Shown here piece by piece: positions 32,112-41,112 of a stretch of DNA of 64,000 bases. This DNA is from Methylomicrobium sp. wino1. GTDB taxonomy: Bacteria > Pseudomonadota > Gammaproteobacteria > Methylococcales > Methylomonadaceae. The notes beneath the pieces are model-generated. The model saw nothing but the letters and a program-made list of their open reading frames with translations. It was not told the origin of the DNA and searched no databases. Positions within the stretch are counted from its first letter, which is position 1. Every line of letters begins with the position of its first letter. The translations under genes were made by a program, and so were the position numbers. The stretch covers positions 2,480,001-2,544,000 of the forward strand of contig NZ_CP024202.1 in NCBI RefSeq assembly GCF_003932755.1, written 5' to 3'.

Positions 32112-32866
32112 TTGGCGGCCCCTTGTTGTCTGCTGCGTCGTTCCGTCGCTTGTTCTTTGGCCTCTTTCATGCGATACGATTGTCCCTCGATCGCGATGAT
32201 CTCACTGTGATGAACCAACCGGTCAACCAGAGAGACGACACAAGCGGCATTGGGAAAGACGTCGTTCCATTCGGCGAACGGGCGATTGGTAGTGACCAGC
32301 GTTGAACGTTGTTCATAGCGTTGATTGACGATTTCAAACAGCAGATCCGCGTGGCGGTTGCTGTAGGAGAGATAGCCGACTTCATCGATGATTAACAAAG
32401 CCGGTTTGGCGTAGTGCTTGATTCTTCGCCGCAGTGCGTTGTCGCTGTCCAGGGCGGCCAGGTCATTGAGCATGTTGGCGGCCGTTGTGAACAAGACCGT
32501 ATGGCCGTGCATCACCGCTTGATAACCGAGGTTTTGCGCCAGGGTTGATTTGCCCACGCCGTTACCGCCCAGTAGGATGATATTATTGGCGCCGGTTAAA
32601 AAATCCAAGTGCATTAACGCATGGATCGCGTTTTGATCTATTTTATCCGGCCACTGCCAATCGAATTCGGTTAAGGGTTTAAAGCGTCCCAGTTTAGCGT
32701 GACTTAAACGGCGCTCCAGTGAACGTTGTTTTCGCTCTTGCCGTTCCCAGTTTAATAGGGTTTCCAGCCAGGGATACTGTGCTTGCGTCAGTTCATGCCA
32801 ATGCGCCTGCACGCCATGAAGCTTGAGCTCAATCGCTTGTTGCTTGAGTTGGTCGGCATCAATCAT
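32108..32866 (-). CDS. istB: IS21-family helper ATPase IstB
   Basis: A 252-residue DnaC-like AAA+ ATPase that delivers target DNA to the IstA transposase. Walker A GGNGVGKSTLA, Walker B LLIIDEVGYLSYS and sensor motif STLVTTNRPFAEW are all present. The N-terminal region YPWLETLLNWERQERKQRSL is the IstA-contact helix bundle. Intact, although the transposase upstream is split, so the element cannot move by itself at present. Confidence 0.95.
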   Translation of the reverse strand: MIDADQLKQQAIELKLHGVQAHWHELTQAQYPWLETLLNWERQERKQRSLERRLSHAKLGRFKPLTEFDWQWPDKIDQNAIHALMHLDFLTGANNIILLGGNGVGKSTLAQNLGYQAVMHGHTVLFTTAANMLNDLAALDSDNALRRRIKHYAKPALLIIDEVGYLSYSNRHADLLFEIVNQRYEQRSTLVTTNRPFAEWNDVFPNAACVVSLVDRLVHHSEIIAIEGQSYRMKEAKEQATERRSRQQGAAK

Positions 32867-34092
32867 GGTTTTCCTCCTTGGTTATCGCTGTTATAGCGTT
32901 CTCTGGCTCTGGTTCTTTCTTTTGCGCTTTCTTTTTCTTCTTCTCCTTCTCCTTGTCCTGCTCTGTTTCGCTGTCATTGACTGGGCCGTCCTCATGACTG
33001 GGATTGAGTTGGTCATAGTCAGCCAGGTTGACCGCTTTGACGCAGTACGGCTTGACTTTATCGGGTACCGCGACAGCCAGGGGCGGCGGTTGCCGTTTTT
33101 CATCACGCCGGCGTTCCAGGATTTGTTGCACCGCTTGCGGGTAGGGCGATTGCTGTTTGAGCGCTTCGTCGAGCGCGCTGTGCAATTCGTCCCGGCCATA
33201 GTCATCCAATAGCTGGTTCAGTAAGCGGAGGGTGGTGGTTAACACATGGCCCCGTTGGATGGCTTGCTGCAGAAAAAGGGGAATATGCGCGGAAGCGGCG
33301 CTTAAGCGGTCTTGCCCGCGGTGCTGCTTGGCGTTGGTTTTTTGCAGCCATAAGGCATTAATATGGTTTTCATCTTCGATTTGCTTAGCCTTATCGAAAC
33401 TGCGTCGATGTTCGGCAATCATGTGTTCGCCATCTAGGATGCAGAGCCGCTTGAGATCGGCGATCACCGTCAGCGGTTTTTGTACGTGCTGATGCGGAAT
33501 CGAGTAATCATTCAAGTCAAAGCGGATATAAGGCGTCTTTCGGGCTATGACCGGTTTCCTTTCACGGGTATCAAACGGGTTGTCCGGCAGACTGAGCAAA
33601 CTCGGCTGCTCCTGATGAAAAGCCTCCTTCACCGTCAGTTCGGTATTTTCCGGGCAGCGCCGCTCGCCGCTAATGCCCTGACACCAGTGATCGGCCTGAT
33701 GATTCAGTTCTTCGAGTGTTTGAAAATGTCGCGCGGCAAAAAAGTTATCCCGGATATAACGAATCGCCCGCTCCACACGGCCTTTTTCATTGCCGCGCGC
33801 GACGGCGACCGGGCGTGGCTCAAAGCGATAATGCGCGGATAAGGCCAGCAACGTGGGATGAAAACGGATGGCGTCGCCTTGGCGTTCCAGCACGGCCGAC
33901 TTGAGATTGTCATAGAGCAGCACCTTGGGTAAGCCATTCCAGGCCTCGAACGCCGCCACATGACCGCGTAAAAAGTTTTCCATTTGTTGATTGAGGTAAA
34001 ACTGCAAATAGATTTGCCGCGACCAACTTAACACCATCACAAACGCCATTAACGGCCGTTTGGCTTTGCCTATTTGAAGCGAACCAAAGTGG
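32859..34092 (-). pseudogene. istA: IS21-family transposase IstA, C-terminal part
   Basis: The larger 3' part of the transposase, separated from its N-terminal part (37509-37891) by the RIT element. Reading from the junction: GHFGSLQIGKAKRPLMAFVM, then FEAWNGLPKVLLYDNLKSAV and NEKGRVERAIRYIRDNFF with the DDE Asp and Glu, then a Mu-transposase C-like domain and a long charged tail (DKEKEKKKKKAQKKEPEPEN). It overlaps istB by 8 bp. Removing the RIT rejoins VDWG to HFGS in frame, which shows the gene was intact before the insertion. Confidence 0.93.
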
Positions 34093-34127
34093 CCCCACTA
34101 TGCGGAGTTCCGGACTATGCCGAGGAA
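34093..34127 (+). repeat. RIT 1 left terminal inverted repeat
   Basis: Starts CCCCACTATGCGGAGTTCC and exactly matches the complement of 37452-37486. It contains two related sites, ACTATGCGGAG and ACTATGCCGAG. Confidence 0.9.
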
Positions 34128-34207
34128 TAAAACACCACTGCGCTCAGGCCTTGAATAGAAAGCTATGACGCATTCCATGCCTCAAAATACTCGGCATTAT
34201 CCGTTTT

Positions 34208-35206
34208 TTAAAGCGACTTGAGAAAGGCAAGCAACGCATCATCAGGCTGGTAAACGTCGACACTTCCCTCATGTGGCGCAACCTTAGCAAGTATTTTCTC
34301 TTTCATGGCTAAATCAGCTTCCAAATAAATCTGTGTCGTTTCAACCGATTCATGACCAAGCCAAAGCGCGATTACTGTGGTGTCGACACCCGCTTGTAGA
34401 AGCTCCATGGCCGCCGTATGCCTCAGTACATGAGGCGATATATGCTTGTTTTTGAGTGACGGACAGAGGCTGCTGGCGGTTTCCACATGCTTTTTGAGTA
34501 AGTATTCGACACCATCATTGCTTAATCGACTGCCGTTCCGATTAGGAAACACCAGCTGCCCATCGCCGGGAGGCAGCCTTGTCAACCAAGCTCGCAATAC
34601 CGCCGTAGTCTGCTTGGTCAATGGCGTACAACGTTCTTTTCGGCCTTTGCCGATGACATGAACATACGCACCCGCATCCAGATGAACATCTTGGCGAGTC
34701 AAACCTGTCAATTCCAACAAACGCAACCCGGTTTGCGTTGCCAGCAATAACCAAGCGCGATCACGACAGCCAGACCATGTGCTGCTATCAGGAGCGGCCA
34801 GTAAGGCATCGATTTCCGCTCGATTTAGAAAATTAATCTGCCGATGGGTAAAGCACTTGCTTGGAATGGCCAAGATGCGCTGGATCTGTTCTGACTGGGC
34901 GGGCAACTCGAACGCAGCAAACCGAAAAAAAGAGCGGATGGCCGTGAGCCGAAGATTGCGACTGCGCGCTGAACTACCTCTGCTTTTCTGAAGATCGTCT
35001 AGAAAATCGCAGATCAATGGCGCATCAATGTCTTCCCAAGTTAAATTGGAGGGCTCTTTGCCAAGTCGAGTTTTAGAAAATTGTAACAAGAGCCGAAAAG
35101 TGTCACGGTAGGAACTTAGCGTATGGGGGCTTACGTGCTGCTGTTGAGTCAACCGCTGGGTAAAAAAGCGCGTTAGCAAACTCGGAAAATGGGTGCTGGT
35201 TGTCAT
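34208..35206 (-). CDS. ritC: RIT tyrosine recombinase, third gene
   Basis: A 332-residue recombinase (start ATG 35206, overlapping the ritB stop). The SAM-like core-binding domain (HTLSSYRDTFRLLLQFSKTR) is followed by the catalytic domain: Arg in QTGLRLLELTGLTRQD, Lys in GKGRKERCTPL, HVLRHTAAMELLQ, LGHESVETTQIYLEADLAMK with the His/Tyr end. All RKHRHY residues are visible. It acts with RitA and RitB in strand exchange at the element ends. Confidence 0.9.
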   Translation of the reverse strand: MTTSTHFPSLLTRFFTQRLTQQQHVSPHTLSSYRDTFRLLLQFSKTRLGKEPSNLTWEDIDAPLICDFLDDLQKSRGSSARSRNLRLTAIRSFFRFAAFELPAQSEQIQRILAIPSKCFTHRQINFLNRAEIDALLAAPDSSTWSGCRDRAWLLLATQTGLRLLELTGLTRQDVHLDAGAYVHVIGKGRKERCTPLTKQTTAVLRAWLTRLPPGDGQLVFPNRNGSRLSNDGVEYLLKKHVETASSLCPSLKNKHISPHVLRHTAAMELLQAGVDTTVIALWLGHESVETTQIYLEADLAMKEKILAKVAPHEGSVDVYQPDDALLAFLKSL

Positions 35207-36118
35207 GATGCCTGCTCCCAACGTTGATCTAATCGGGCGGCGGCTATCTCCATCAATTCCGGAAATGCCGAGAGGTACCAATAGGTGTCTCTGATTTCAA
35301 CGTGACCGAGGTAAGTCGACAGAATAGGCAGTTTTTGCTCTATATTTTCTTTGGCGTGATACCACTGCAAATCGGTGACGAAGGTCATGCAGATGGGGTT
35401 TACGGTTTCCAAGAAGACCGCACCATTTAATCTTTTCCAGCAAGCTATCAAATGTATCACTGACAGTATCATAACCCAAGCGTCTACCTTTGCAATTGAC
35501 AAACCAATAGGAAATTTGCTGTCCGGCTAAAAACTGTTCTCGACATAGACGATAATCGGCCAAGACTTCCACCGTGCTGGAATGCAGGGGGATTAGGCGA
35601 GATTTGCCAAACTTGGTCGAGTCGATGGACAAAATACCCTCTTCCAGATCGACCTTATCCAAGGTAAGTCCCAGAGCTTCGCTAATGCGCAGACCGGACA
35701 CGCTTAACAGGCCAAACAGGCAATAGTAGGTTTTACCCACAAAAGGGCGGCTTGGACAAATTTGTAAGGAAGCTTGCAACAGTTGATGAATATGCTCATC
35801 CGAGAAGAAGAACGGTGTAGGCCGTTGATACTGGATGGGTAATAATCCTGTGGGCGGAATTTCCGTGCGGGGATCGAACGCGCGACAATAGCTTGCAAAA
35901 CCGCGAACATAGCACAAACGGGCCGACCATCGGCCTTTTTGCACCGATTTTGGCTGGGTTGCCCAAGCGAGCGCCTGGCTTATGGTAATAAAGTCGGCTT
36001 GCTGTTGTTCCATAAAGGAGACAAACGATGACAGACTGGCGCCGTCACTCCGTAATTTGTATCCCAAGGCACGTCGCAGGGTCAGGTACTCCTGCAATAA
36101 TGTTCGCAGAGTACTCAT
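35203..36118 (-). pseudogene. ritB: RIT tyrosine recombinase, second gene, frameshifted
   Basis: Reads MSTLRTLLQEYLTLRRALGY through SVSGLRISEALGLTLDKVD (catalytic Arg) and LHDLRHRFAVV. Near 35380 the frame is lost. The rest of the protein (WYHAKENIEQKLPILSTYLG, then HVEIRDTYWYLSAFPELMEI) continues in another frame to 35203. The intact homologue in RIT 2 has VHDLRHTFAVRRVLLWQTQG at this place, so a few bases are missing here. The nucleophile Tyr is cut off from the catalytic core. Confidence 0.85.
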
Positions 36119-37356
36119 GCCGCACCTCCCGGCCAAGGAAGACTGAGTGGACGAAGTGATGTGAAATCAACTTTCGCATAAATGCCGGTTGTTTTTGGGT
36201 GCTGATGCCGTAATAGGCTACCGATTTCGTTAAGGGTTGCACCTTGTTGTAACAACTTGACAGCCAATGCATGACGGAACTGATGAGCACCGCGGTGAAG
36301 CGTTGCAATTTTGGCTCGTGTGAGTGCAGTATTCACAATCGTGCCTATGGTCGCTTCTCCCCCAAGCCCACGGATGGGAGCATGATCCCGCAAGAATAGT
36401 GCTCGATCATGGCTTGCCGGTCGACCGTTCTTAAGGTATTGGACAATTGCTTCGCCAACTTCGGACGGCAGAGGCAAGGACGCAATTTTATTGCCTTTGC
36501 CGACCACACGAATGCTTCCCGATTCCCAATTGATGCTATCCAGTGTCAACGAAACAATTTCGCCTGCGCGCAGGCCTAAATGCACCAACAACATCAGAAT
36601 GGCATAATCTCTTTTCCCGATGGAGGTCTCGCGAGGGCAATGCGCCAAAACGGCTTGAATATGTTCGGGGGCGATTGCCCTGGGAATTCCGCTCATCGAC
36701 CAGTTCGGCACCTTTGGAACGGCGGCAGCCAGATTGGAATAAATAGCACCGCGATATCGGAGGTAGTTCAGAAACGATCGTAAGGCAGTTGTTGCGGATT
36801 TCGCTACGGAGGAACTTTGCCGTAACGCCTCGCGTTTGATAATTCCGATGACATCCTGAGCACAAAGAGAAGCAAAAACCAAAGGCTCATTCCCGAAACG
36901 TTCGAACAGAAATCGCCCGATAACCGGGCTATATTTGATGATTGATTTTTCGGATAGCTCCCGTTCTTCCCGCAAATAGTGAGCGTATGTCTTTACGGCT
37001 TGTTGAATGGGCGTTAACTTCTCGGGTGCGGTTGATTTTCGTACCACCTCTAACTGGCACAGGAAATCCATAAACCGGCTCATAGCGGCCTTTTCACCGG
37101 ATTTCACAGCGCTCTTTAAAGAATACGCATTAAAAAAACTGGAGACATGCTCTTCGGTTAGAAAGTTTATCGTGATGGATTTTTTCTGGAGCCATTTGCT
37201 GAAATACGCCACCACACGAATTTGCCGACCAATCAAATGGCGTTTAAAGCCCTGCTCAGCCAGTAGTGTCGCGAAGGAATCAAGGTAAGGCACCAACGGA
37301 CCTTCCGGCTCATGCAATAAATTCCACAATCTATCATTGTCTACTATCTCTTTCAT
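36115..37356 (-). CDS. ritA: RIT tyrosine recombinase, first gene
   Basis: A 413-residue recombinase with a GGAGAG ribosome site before ATG 37356. The N-terminal core-binding half ends near 190. The catalytic half has LVHLGLRAGEIVSLTLD (Arg), VVGKGNKIASLPL (Lys), HQFRHALAVKLLQQGA, RHQHPKTTGIYAKVD (Tyr). It ends with the typical PWPGGAA tail, also found in the RIT 2 copy. ritB starts inside its stop codon. Intact. Confidence 0.9.
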   Translation of the reverse strand: MKEIVDNDRLWNLLHEPEGPLVPYLDSFATLLAEQGFKRHLIGRQIRVVAYFSKWLQKKSITINFLTEEHVSSFFNAYSLKSAVKSGEKAAMSRFMDFLCQLEVVRKSTAPEKLTPIQQAVKTYAHYLREERELSEKSIIKYSPVIGRFLFERFGNEPLVFASLCAQDVIGIIKREALRQSSSVAKSATTALRSFLNYLRYRGAIYSNLAAAVPKVPNWSMSGIPRAIAPEHIQAVLAHCPRETSIGKRDYAILMLLVHLGLRAGEIVSLTLDSINWESGSIRVVGKGNKIASLPLPSEVGEAIVQYLKNGRPASHDRALFLRDHAPIRGLGGEATIGTIVNTALTRAKIATLHRGAHQFRHALAVKLLQQGATLNEIGSLLRHQHPKTTGIYAKVDFTSLRPLSLPWPGGAA

Positions 37357-37451
37357 TTTGACTCTCCTTCCAATTTACAGGCTTATGGAAGGAGTCATAC
37401 TATGCCGAGTCGTAGAACCTAGATATCTGCGCGGGCAAGCCTATTCAACAT

Positions 37452-37486
37452 TTCCTCGGCATAGTCCGGAACTCCGCATAGTGGGG
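37452..37486 (-). repeat. RIT 1 right terminal inverted repeat
   Basis: Perfect complement of 34093-34127. Its last four bases (GGGG) are also the first four of the palindrome at 37483. Confidence 0.9.
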
Positions 37487-37512
37487 CTTATGCCGAGCTC
37501 GGCATAAGCCCC
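37483..37512. repeat. 30-nt perfect palindrome at the RIT 1 right border
   Basis: Half-site GGGGCTTATGCCGAG followed by its exact complement. The counterpart of RIT 2 is at 47728-47757 with the same length, position and TTATGC...AGCT...GCATAA core. Confidence 0.92.
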
Positions 37513-37891
37513 AATCCACTTGGGCCTGTTCACCGGGTAAGGTTTTTAAGCGCAAATAGGCTTCCGGCTGTCGGCGCGGCCGCAGTTGACTGATGCGCTG
37601 GCGGAACTGGCTGGGGCCGCCGGGATAACCCCGTTGTTTCGCCATCTCATACAGCCTGGCGGCCGTCAGGGTCGGAAACTGCGCCAAGGTCTCCCGGATA
37701 AACGGCAAATACGGATCGATGATCGATGGCCGCGGCGAGCGTTCAACCTTCGGCAGGCCGGCTTGCGATAACACGCGATCAACAACGGAATGATGGATGC
37801 CTAACTGGGTGGCAATCGTGCCGACTCGCCACTGCTCCACAAAATGATAACGCAGTATTTTCGCTTCAATGTCTTTATTTAGGGTCATCAT
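37509..37891 (-). pseudogene. istA: IS21-family transposase IstA, N-terminal part
   Basis: Start ATG 37891 (or 37888) with a GAGGGGG site. It carries the N-terminal DNA-binding domain (KILRYHFVEQWRVGTIATQL, then GIHHSVVDRVLSQAG) and reaches LKTLPGEQAQVDWG, the first catalytic Asp region, where the RIT element cuts in. The remaining 400 residues are at 32859-34092. Translation would run into the palindrome and stop shortly after. Confidence 0.9.
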
Positions 37892-38331
37892 CCCCCCTCG
37901 CCCGCGAAGCGGTTCCGGAATACAGGTAAAATCCGGCCGGCATGGACAAAATCCCGGCGTAACCAAGGCGCACACAGAGCACCGCAATGGTGACAACGCA
38001 AATCACCGCCCATGAGTTCGATGGTTTCGGTTTTTTCGAGCCCGGTGCGCTTACGTTTCAGTACATCATGAGCGGTCACCGGTAAGGAACCCTGATGCGT
38101 TACTTTTTGTTTCTGTCGTTCCCGAAACCGTTGTTGACGGCTGGCATTATGGAAGCGTCCTGAGCGGGTGCACTGATATTTTTTCCCGGCGCGCCTGCGG
38201 GAGTCTAAACGAGCGGACGCGGCGCATCCGCGGGTGCAATAACGCTGACCACGATCACAACTTGAGCAGATGATGACCTGGGTATGACAACGGTGACAAT
38301 GATAAAGGCGGGCGGATCGGCACATCGACAA
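37888..38331 (-). CDS. Zinc-ribbon accessory protein of the IS21 element
   Basis: A 147-residue very basic protein with several Cys/His pairs: YHCHRCHTQVIICSSCDRGQ, RYCTRGCAASARLDSRRRAG, and near the C-terminus LRCHHCGALCAPWLRR. The middle is Arg/Gln-rich (NASRQQRFRERQKQKVTHQG). Its stop overlaps the istA start (ATGATGA), which makes it the first gene of the IS21 operon. This ORF accompanies a subset of IS21 elements; zinc and nucleic-acid binding are inferred. Confidence 0.75.
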   Translation of the reverse strand: MSMCRSARLYHCHRCHTQVIICSSCDRGQRYCTRGCAASARLDSRRRAGKKYQCTRSGRFHNASRQQRFRERQKQKVTHQGSLPVTAHDVLKRKRTGLEKTETIELMGGDLRCHHCGALCAPWLRRDFVHAGRILPVFRNRFAGEGG

Positions 38332-38623
38332 AAAGGCCGATGAGGGCTGGATTTATTCCCCAGATATGTCACACTGAGGATCGTGCTTCGGCACGGTTTT
38401 GGGGGTATGGCGTCAGCGTTGACCGTCAAATCTTGGTGGCGTCATACCTTCTCTCAACGACACCGCTCTTTATACCGCTGACCGTGATGCTTTGCTTGAT
38501 TATTGATGAATTGCGTTCGGAAAATACCTTCCATCACGATTTTTTCAGCAGGCTATTTGAGGCTGGGGGATAACGTGGGGGGATTTTAATATTCGGCAAA
38601 TAACTGCGGATTTGGGCTGGTTT
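38332..38623. other. Junction between IS21 and IS66 remnants
   Basis: No gene. The IS21 right end and the left end of the IS66 remnant must lie here. Neither a clear terminal repeat nor a target duplication could be read. A GTGCTTCGGCAC hairpin is at about 38382. Confidence 0.4.
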
Positions 38624-38913
38624 TTACATCGGACAAACAAAAACATCACATCGAAGCCTGGCAAGCCAGCGGATTGACGAAATCAGCGTATTGCCGTCAG
38701 GCGGGTTTGAACGTCAAAACCTTTGGCCGCTGGTGCCGATTGGCTCGGCAAGCGGCGGACTCCGATGCGCCTGCATTGATACCGGTCCGGTTGCAACCGG
38801 AGTCGACGGTCTCGGGTTCGTTGTCGTTGCGTTGGCCGCAAAGCCACGTTTTGGAAATACCGGGCAGTGGATCGCCGCATTGGCTCGGGGAGTTGCTGCA
38901 ATGTCTGGCTTGA
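38624..38913 (+). pseudogene. tnpA: IS66 accessory protein TnpA, 5' end unclear
   Basis: Reads SDKQKHHIEAWQASGLTKSA, then YCRQAGLNVKTFGRWCRLAR, the helix-turn-helix of IS66 TnpA, and ends ...WLGELLQCLA at 38913. No ATG with a ribosome site opens the frame upstream, so the beginning is probably lost together with the left end of the element. The tail overlaps tnpB. Confidence 0.7.
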
Positions 38914-39251
38914 TTGAGAGTCCGGCGCAAATCTGGCTGGCGGTCGAGCCGGTCGATATGAGGCGGGGCATCGATGGCTTGTCGGCGCTCGTGCAACAGC
39001 GCTTAGGTTATGCGCCGTGCGCCGGGGCGGCGTTTATTTTTCGTAATCGCGCCGGCAATCGTTTGAAAGTGTTGCTGTGGGACGGCAATGGCGTTTGGCT
39101 GTGTCAACGGCGTCTGCATCGAGGCTCGTTTACCTGGCCCAAGGCCTCCGAAACCGTATTTGCCCTGAGTCAGGCGCAGTGGCAATGGTTGATTGCCGGG
39201 GTCGATTGGCAGCGCTTATCGGCGTCATCGTCAGCCGATTGGCAAGTCTAA
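38901..39251 (+). CDS. tnpB: IS66 accessory protein TnpB
   Basis: A 116-residue TnpB (Orf2) from ATG 38901, overlapping tnpA by 13 bp. AQIWLAVEPVDMRRGIDGLS, AAFIFRNRAGNRLKVLLWDG and GVWLCQRRLHRGSFTWP are the diagnostic motifs. Complete. The function in IS66 transposition is accessory and poorly defined. Confidence 0.92.
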   Translation: MSGLIESPAQIWLAVEPVDMRRGIDGLSALVQQRLGYAPCAGAAFIFRNRAGNRLKVLLWDGNGVWLCQRRLHRGSFTWPKASETVFALSQAQWQWLIAGVDWQRLSASSSADWQV

Positions 39252-39532
39252 AAGACCTGAAAAAAACACGTAAAAAAATCGTAGAAACCCAGTTGAATCA
39301 AGTGCTTCAGAGGGCTTAATAAGGTATAATAAACCCCATGAATCCACTCGCTGAACTTGATCAATTGAACCTTGCGCCCGCCGCGAAAAATCATGTCGCG
39401 GCGTTGCTGCAGGCGCTTCTTGATCAAGCCGCTCAGGACGCCAAAACCATTGAGGCTAAAGACCTCAAAATCGGCGCCCTGACCTACGAATTGGCCTATT
39501 ACAAGCGTATCCGCTTCAGCACCAAGGCAGAA

Positions 39533-39581
39533 AAATGCTCCTGCATTTTCTGCATTCACCACATCCCTGTGGCTTAGCGAA
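39533..39581 (+). repeat. 49-bp insertion, copy A
   Basis: Inserted between the Glu and Ala codons of tnpC. Carries GCATTTTCTGCATTCACCAC and CCCTGTGG. Together with the flanking GCAGAAA it can fold into an 11-bp hairpin with loop TCCT. Confidence 0.8.
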
Positions 39582-39719
39582 GCGCTGGCACCGCTGCAAC
39601 GCGACGTATTCGAGGAAGCCTGCGATACCGACATTGCCGCTATCCAAGCCGAGGTCGAGCAGCTTCAAGACGACCCGGCGTGTGATACTGCGCCTCGCCC
39701 CAAACGTCCGCGCGCAGGC

Positions 39720-39768
39720 AGAAAATTGCTCCTGCATTTTCTGCATTCACCACCTCCCTGTGGTTTGT
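39720..39768 (+). repeat. 49-bp insertion, copy B
   Basis: Same 49-base length and about 85-90 percent the same sequence as copy A, inserted 138 bp further on in the same gene between the Gly and Arg codons. Removing both copies restores a continuous tnpC frame over this part. Confidence 0.8.
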
Positions 39769-40605
39769 CGCCAGCCCTTACCGAATCATTTGCCCCGCAT
39801 CGAGCACCGTCACGAACCCGAATCTTGCACTTGCGGTCAATGCGGCAAGGACTTGGTCAAGATCGGCGAAGACGTCACCGAACAACTGGACGTCGAGCCG
39901 GCCAAATTCTTCGTTCATCGTCATATCCGCCCGCAATATGCCTGCCGGACTTGCGAAACCGTCACGGCGGCGCCGATTCCTCCGGCCGTGATCGACGGCG
40001 GTATGGCGGCAGTCGGCTTGCTGACCTGGGTGCTGATCGGCAAATTCCTCGATCACTTGCCGCTGTACCGACTGGAACAGATCGCCGCCCGCAGCGGTGT
40101 GATCTTGTCCCGCTCGACATTGGCCGATTGGGTCGGACGCCTCGGCGTCGCCCTGGAGCCCTTGGCGGAACGCCTGGCTTGGCATCTAAGGCAACGCCAT
40201 AGCTTGCATGCCGACGAAACCCCGGTTGCGCACCGAATACCGCGACCGCCAAAGCCATCGAGCACGCGTTAAAACGCTGGCCAGCCCTGACGCGTTACGC
40301 CGAAACCGGCGCTTTACCGATCGACAACAATCCGGTAGAAAACGCCATCCGACCCATTGCCCTGGGCAAAAAAAACTGGCTGTTCGCGGGATCCGAACGT
40401 GCCGGCCAACGGGCCGCCGTCATTCAAACCCTGCTCGGTACCGCCAAACTCAATGGCCTTGATCCGGCTGCTTGGTTAAATGAAACCCTGGAAAAACTAC
40501 CCACCTGGCCCAATAGCCGGATCGACGAGCTGTTGCCTTTCGAACATCTGGATTAAATCATGCTCAGTCGAGTATGATGAATAGGTGGCTCGGATGGACG
40601 CTTAC

Positions 40606-41112
40606 GAAAGACCTGCCCACGCCTCCAGTGGGGCGCTCAAGCGCCAGGGTTGTTGACTCAGACGGTTAAATTAACCGCGATCAACGACCTTGATCCAGAT
40701 GGGTGACCGGTGCGGATGATTCATCCGACACCAGAGAAGAGAAATAATGGGTGCGAATTCGATGCCTGCGAGGGTGGAAACCGCAGGCAACTTGACTCCG
40801 CCCGGAACAGAGCGGCAGACAAAAGGTAATCAGGAGAAAGGTATCGAAATGACAACCTATAGACATGTGGAGGTGTCCTTCGGAACGGCTCGAGCTAAAG
40901 CCGTGTGGATAAATCCTGGATAACCTCCCTGTTGCCCACCATTTACCTACACCATACTCTCGGACCTCGCGCCCACGACGACCAGAGTTTCAATAACAAA
41001 GAAAAGATACTGAAAAATCCAACGATTATCTGCAGGATTTCTTTGGCTTATTGACACCGGCTGGCTAATGGGTGACCCCTGTCTGAGGGGGCACCTGGAG
41101 GCCTGCGCCGCG
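40606..41112. other. Intergenic, possible structured-RNA debris
   Basis: No gene. Around 40750-40930 short hairpin-forming blocks (GCCTGCG...CGCAGGC) and a GTGCGA start resemble the 5' domain of a group II intron. The match is too short to call. Confidence 0.3.

Larger units (their letters stand above)
34093..37512. mobile_element. RIT element 1 (recombinases in trio) inserted in istA
   Basis: Three overlapping minus-strand tyrosine recombinase genes lie between 35-bp perfect terminal inverted repeats (34093-34127 and 37452-37486). This is the layout of RIT elements. An extra palindrome reaching 37512 lies outside the right repeat. The four-base sequence GGGG occurs at both element/target borders. 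ritB is frameshifted, so this copy is probably immobile. Confidence 0.88.
39338..40556 (+). pseudogene. tnpC: IS66 transposase TnpC, disrupted
   Basis: Starts MNPLAELDQLNLAPAAKNHV and runs through the leucine-zipper region to RIRFSTKAE, where a 49-bp insertion shifts the frame. It continues ALAPLQRDVFEEACDTDIAA and RPKRPRAG, where a second 49-bp insertion sits. The zinc region and DDE start (CTCGQCGKDLVKIGEDVTEQ, PPAVIDGGMAAVGLLTWVLI, LHADETPVA) follow. Near 40235 an out-of-frame deletion removes the middle of the DDE domain. The C-terminus (GALPIDNNPVENAIRPIALG) ends at 40556. Confidence 0.9.
38624..40605 (+). mobile_element. IS66-family element, degenerate
   Basis: The tnpA-tnpB-tnpC order of IS66 is kept, and the right terminal repeat (GTAAGCGTCCATCCGAGCC on the minus strand) ends at 40605. 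The left repeat is missing. tnpC has two 49-bp insertions and an internal deletion, so the copy is dead. Confidence 0.85.

Noticed and set aside
34208..37356. XerCD-type chromosome-dimer resolution genes
   Set aside because: Three overlapping recombinases between inverted repeats match RIT elements; no dif-like site is present.
39533..39768. Two-unit CRISPR or tandem duplication in IS66
   Set aside because: The intervening 138 bp are normal transposase coding sequence, so the two 49-bp units are separate insertions.
40640..40930. A second group II intron
   Set aside because: Only a GTGCGA start and one hairpin resemble an intron; no maturase or domain V/VI could be found nearby.
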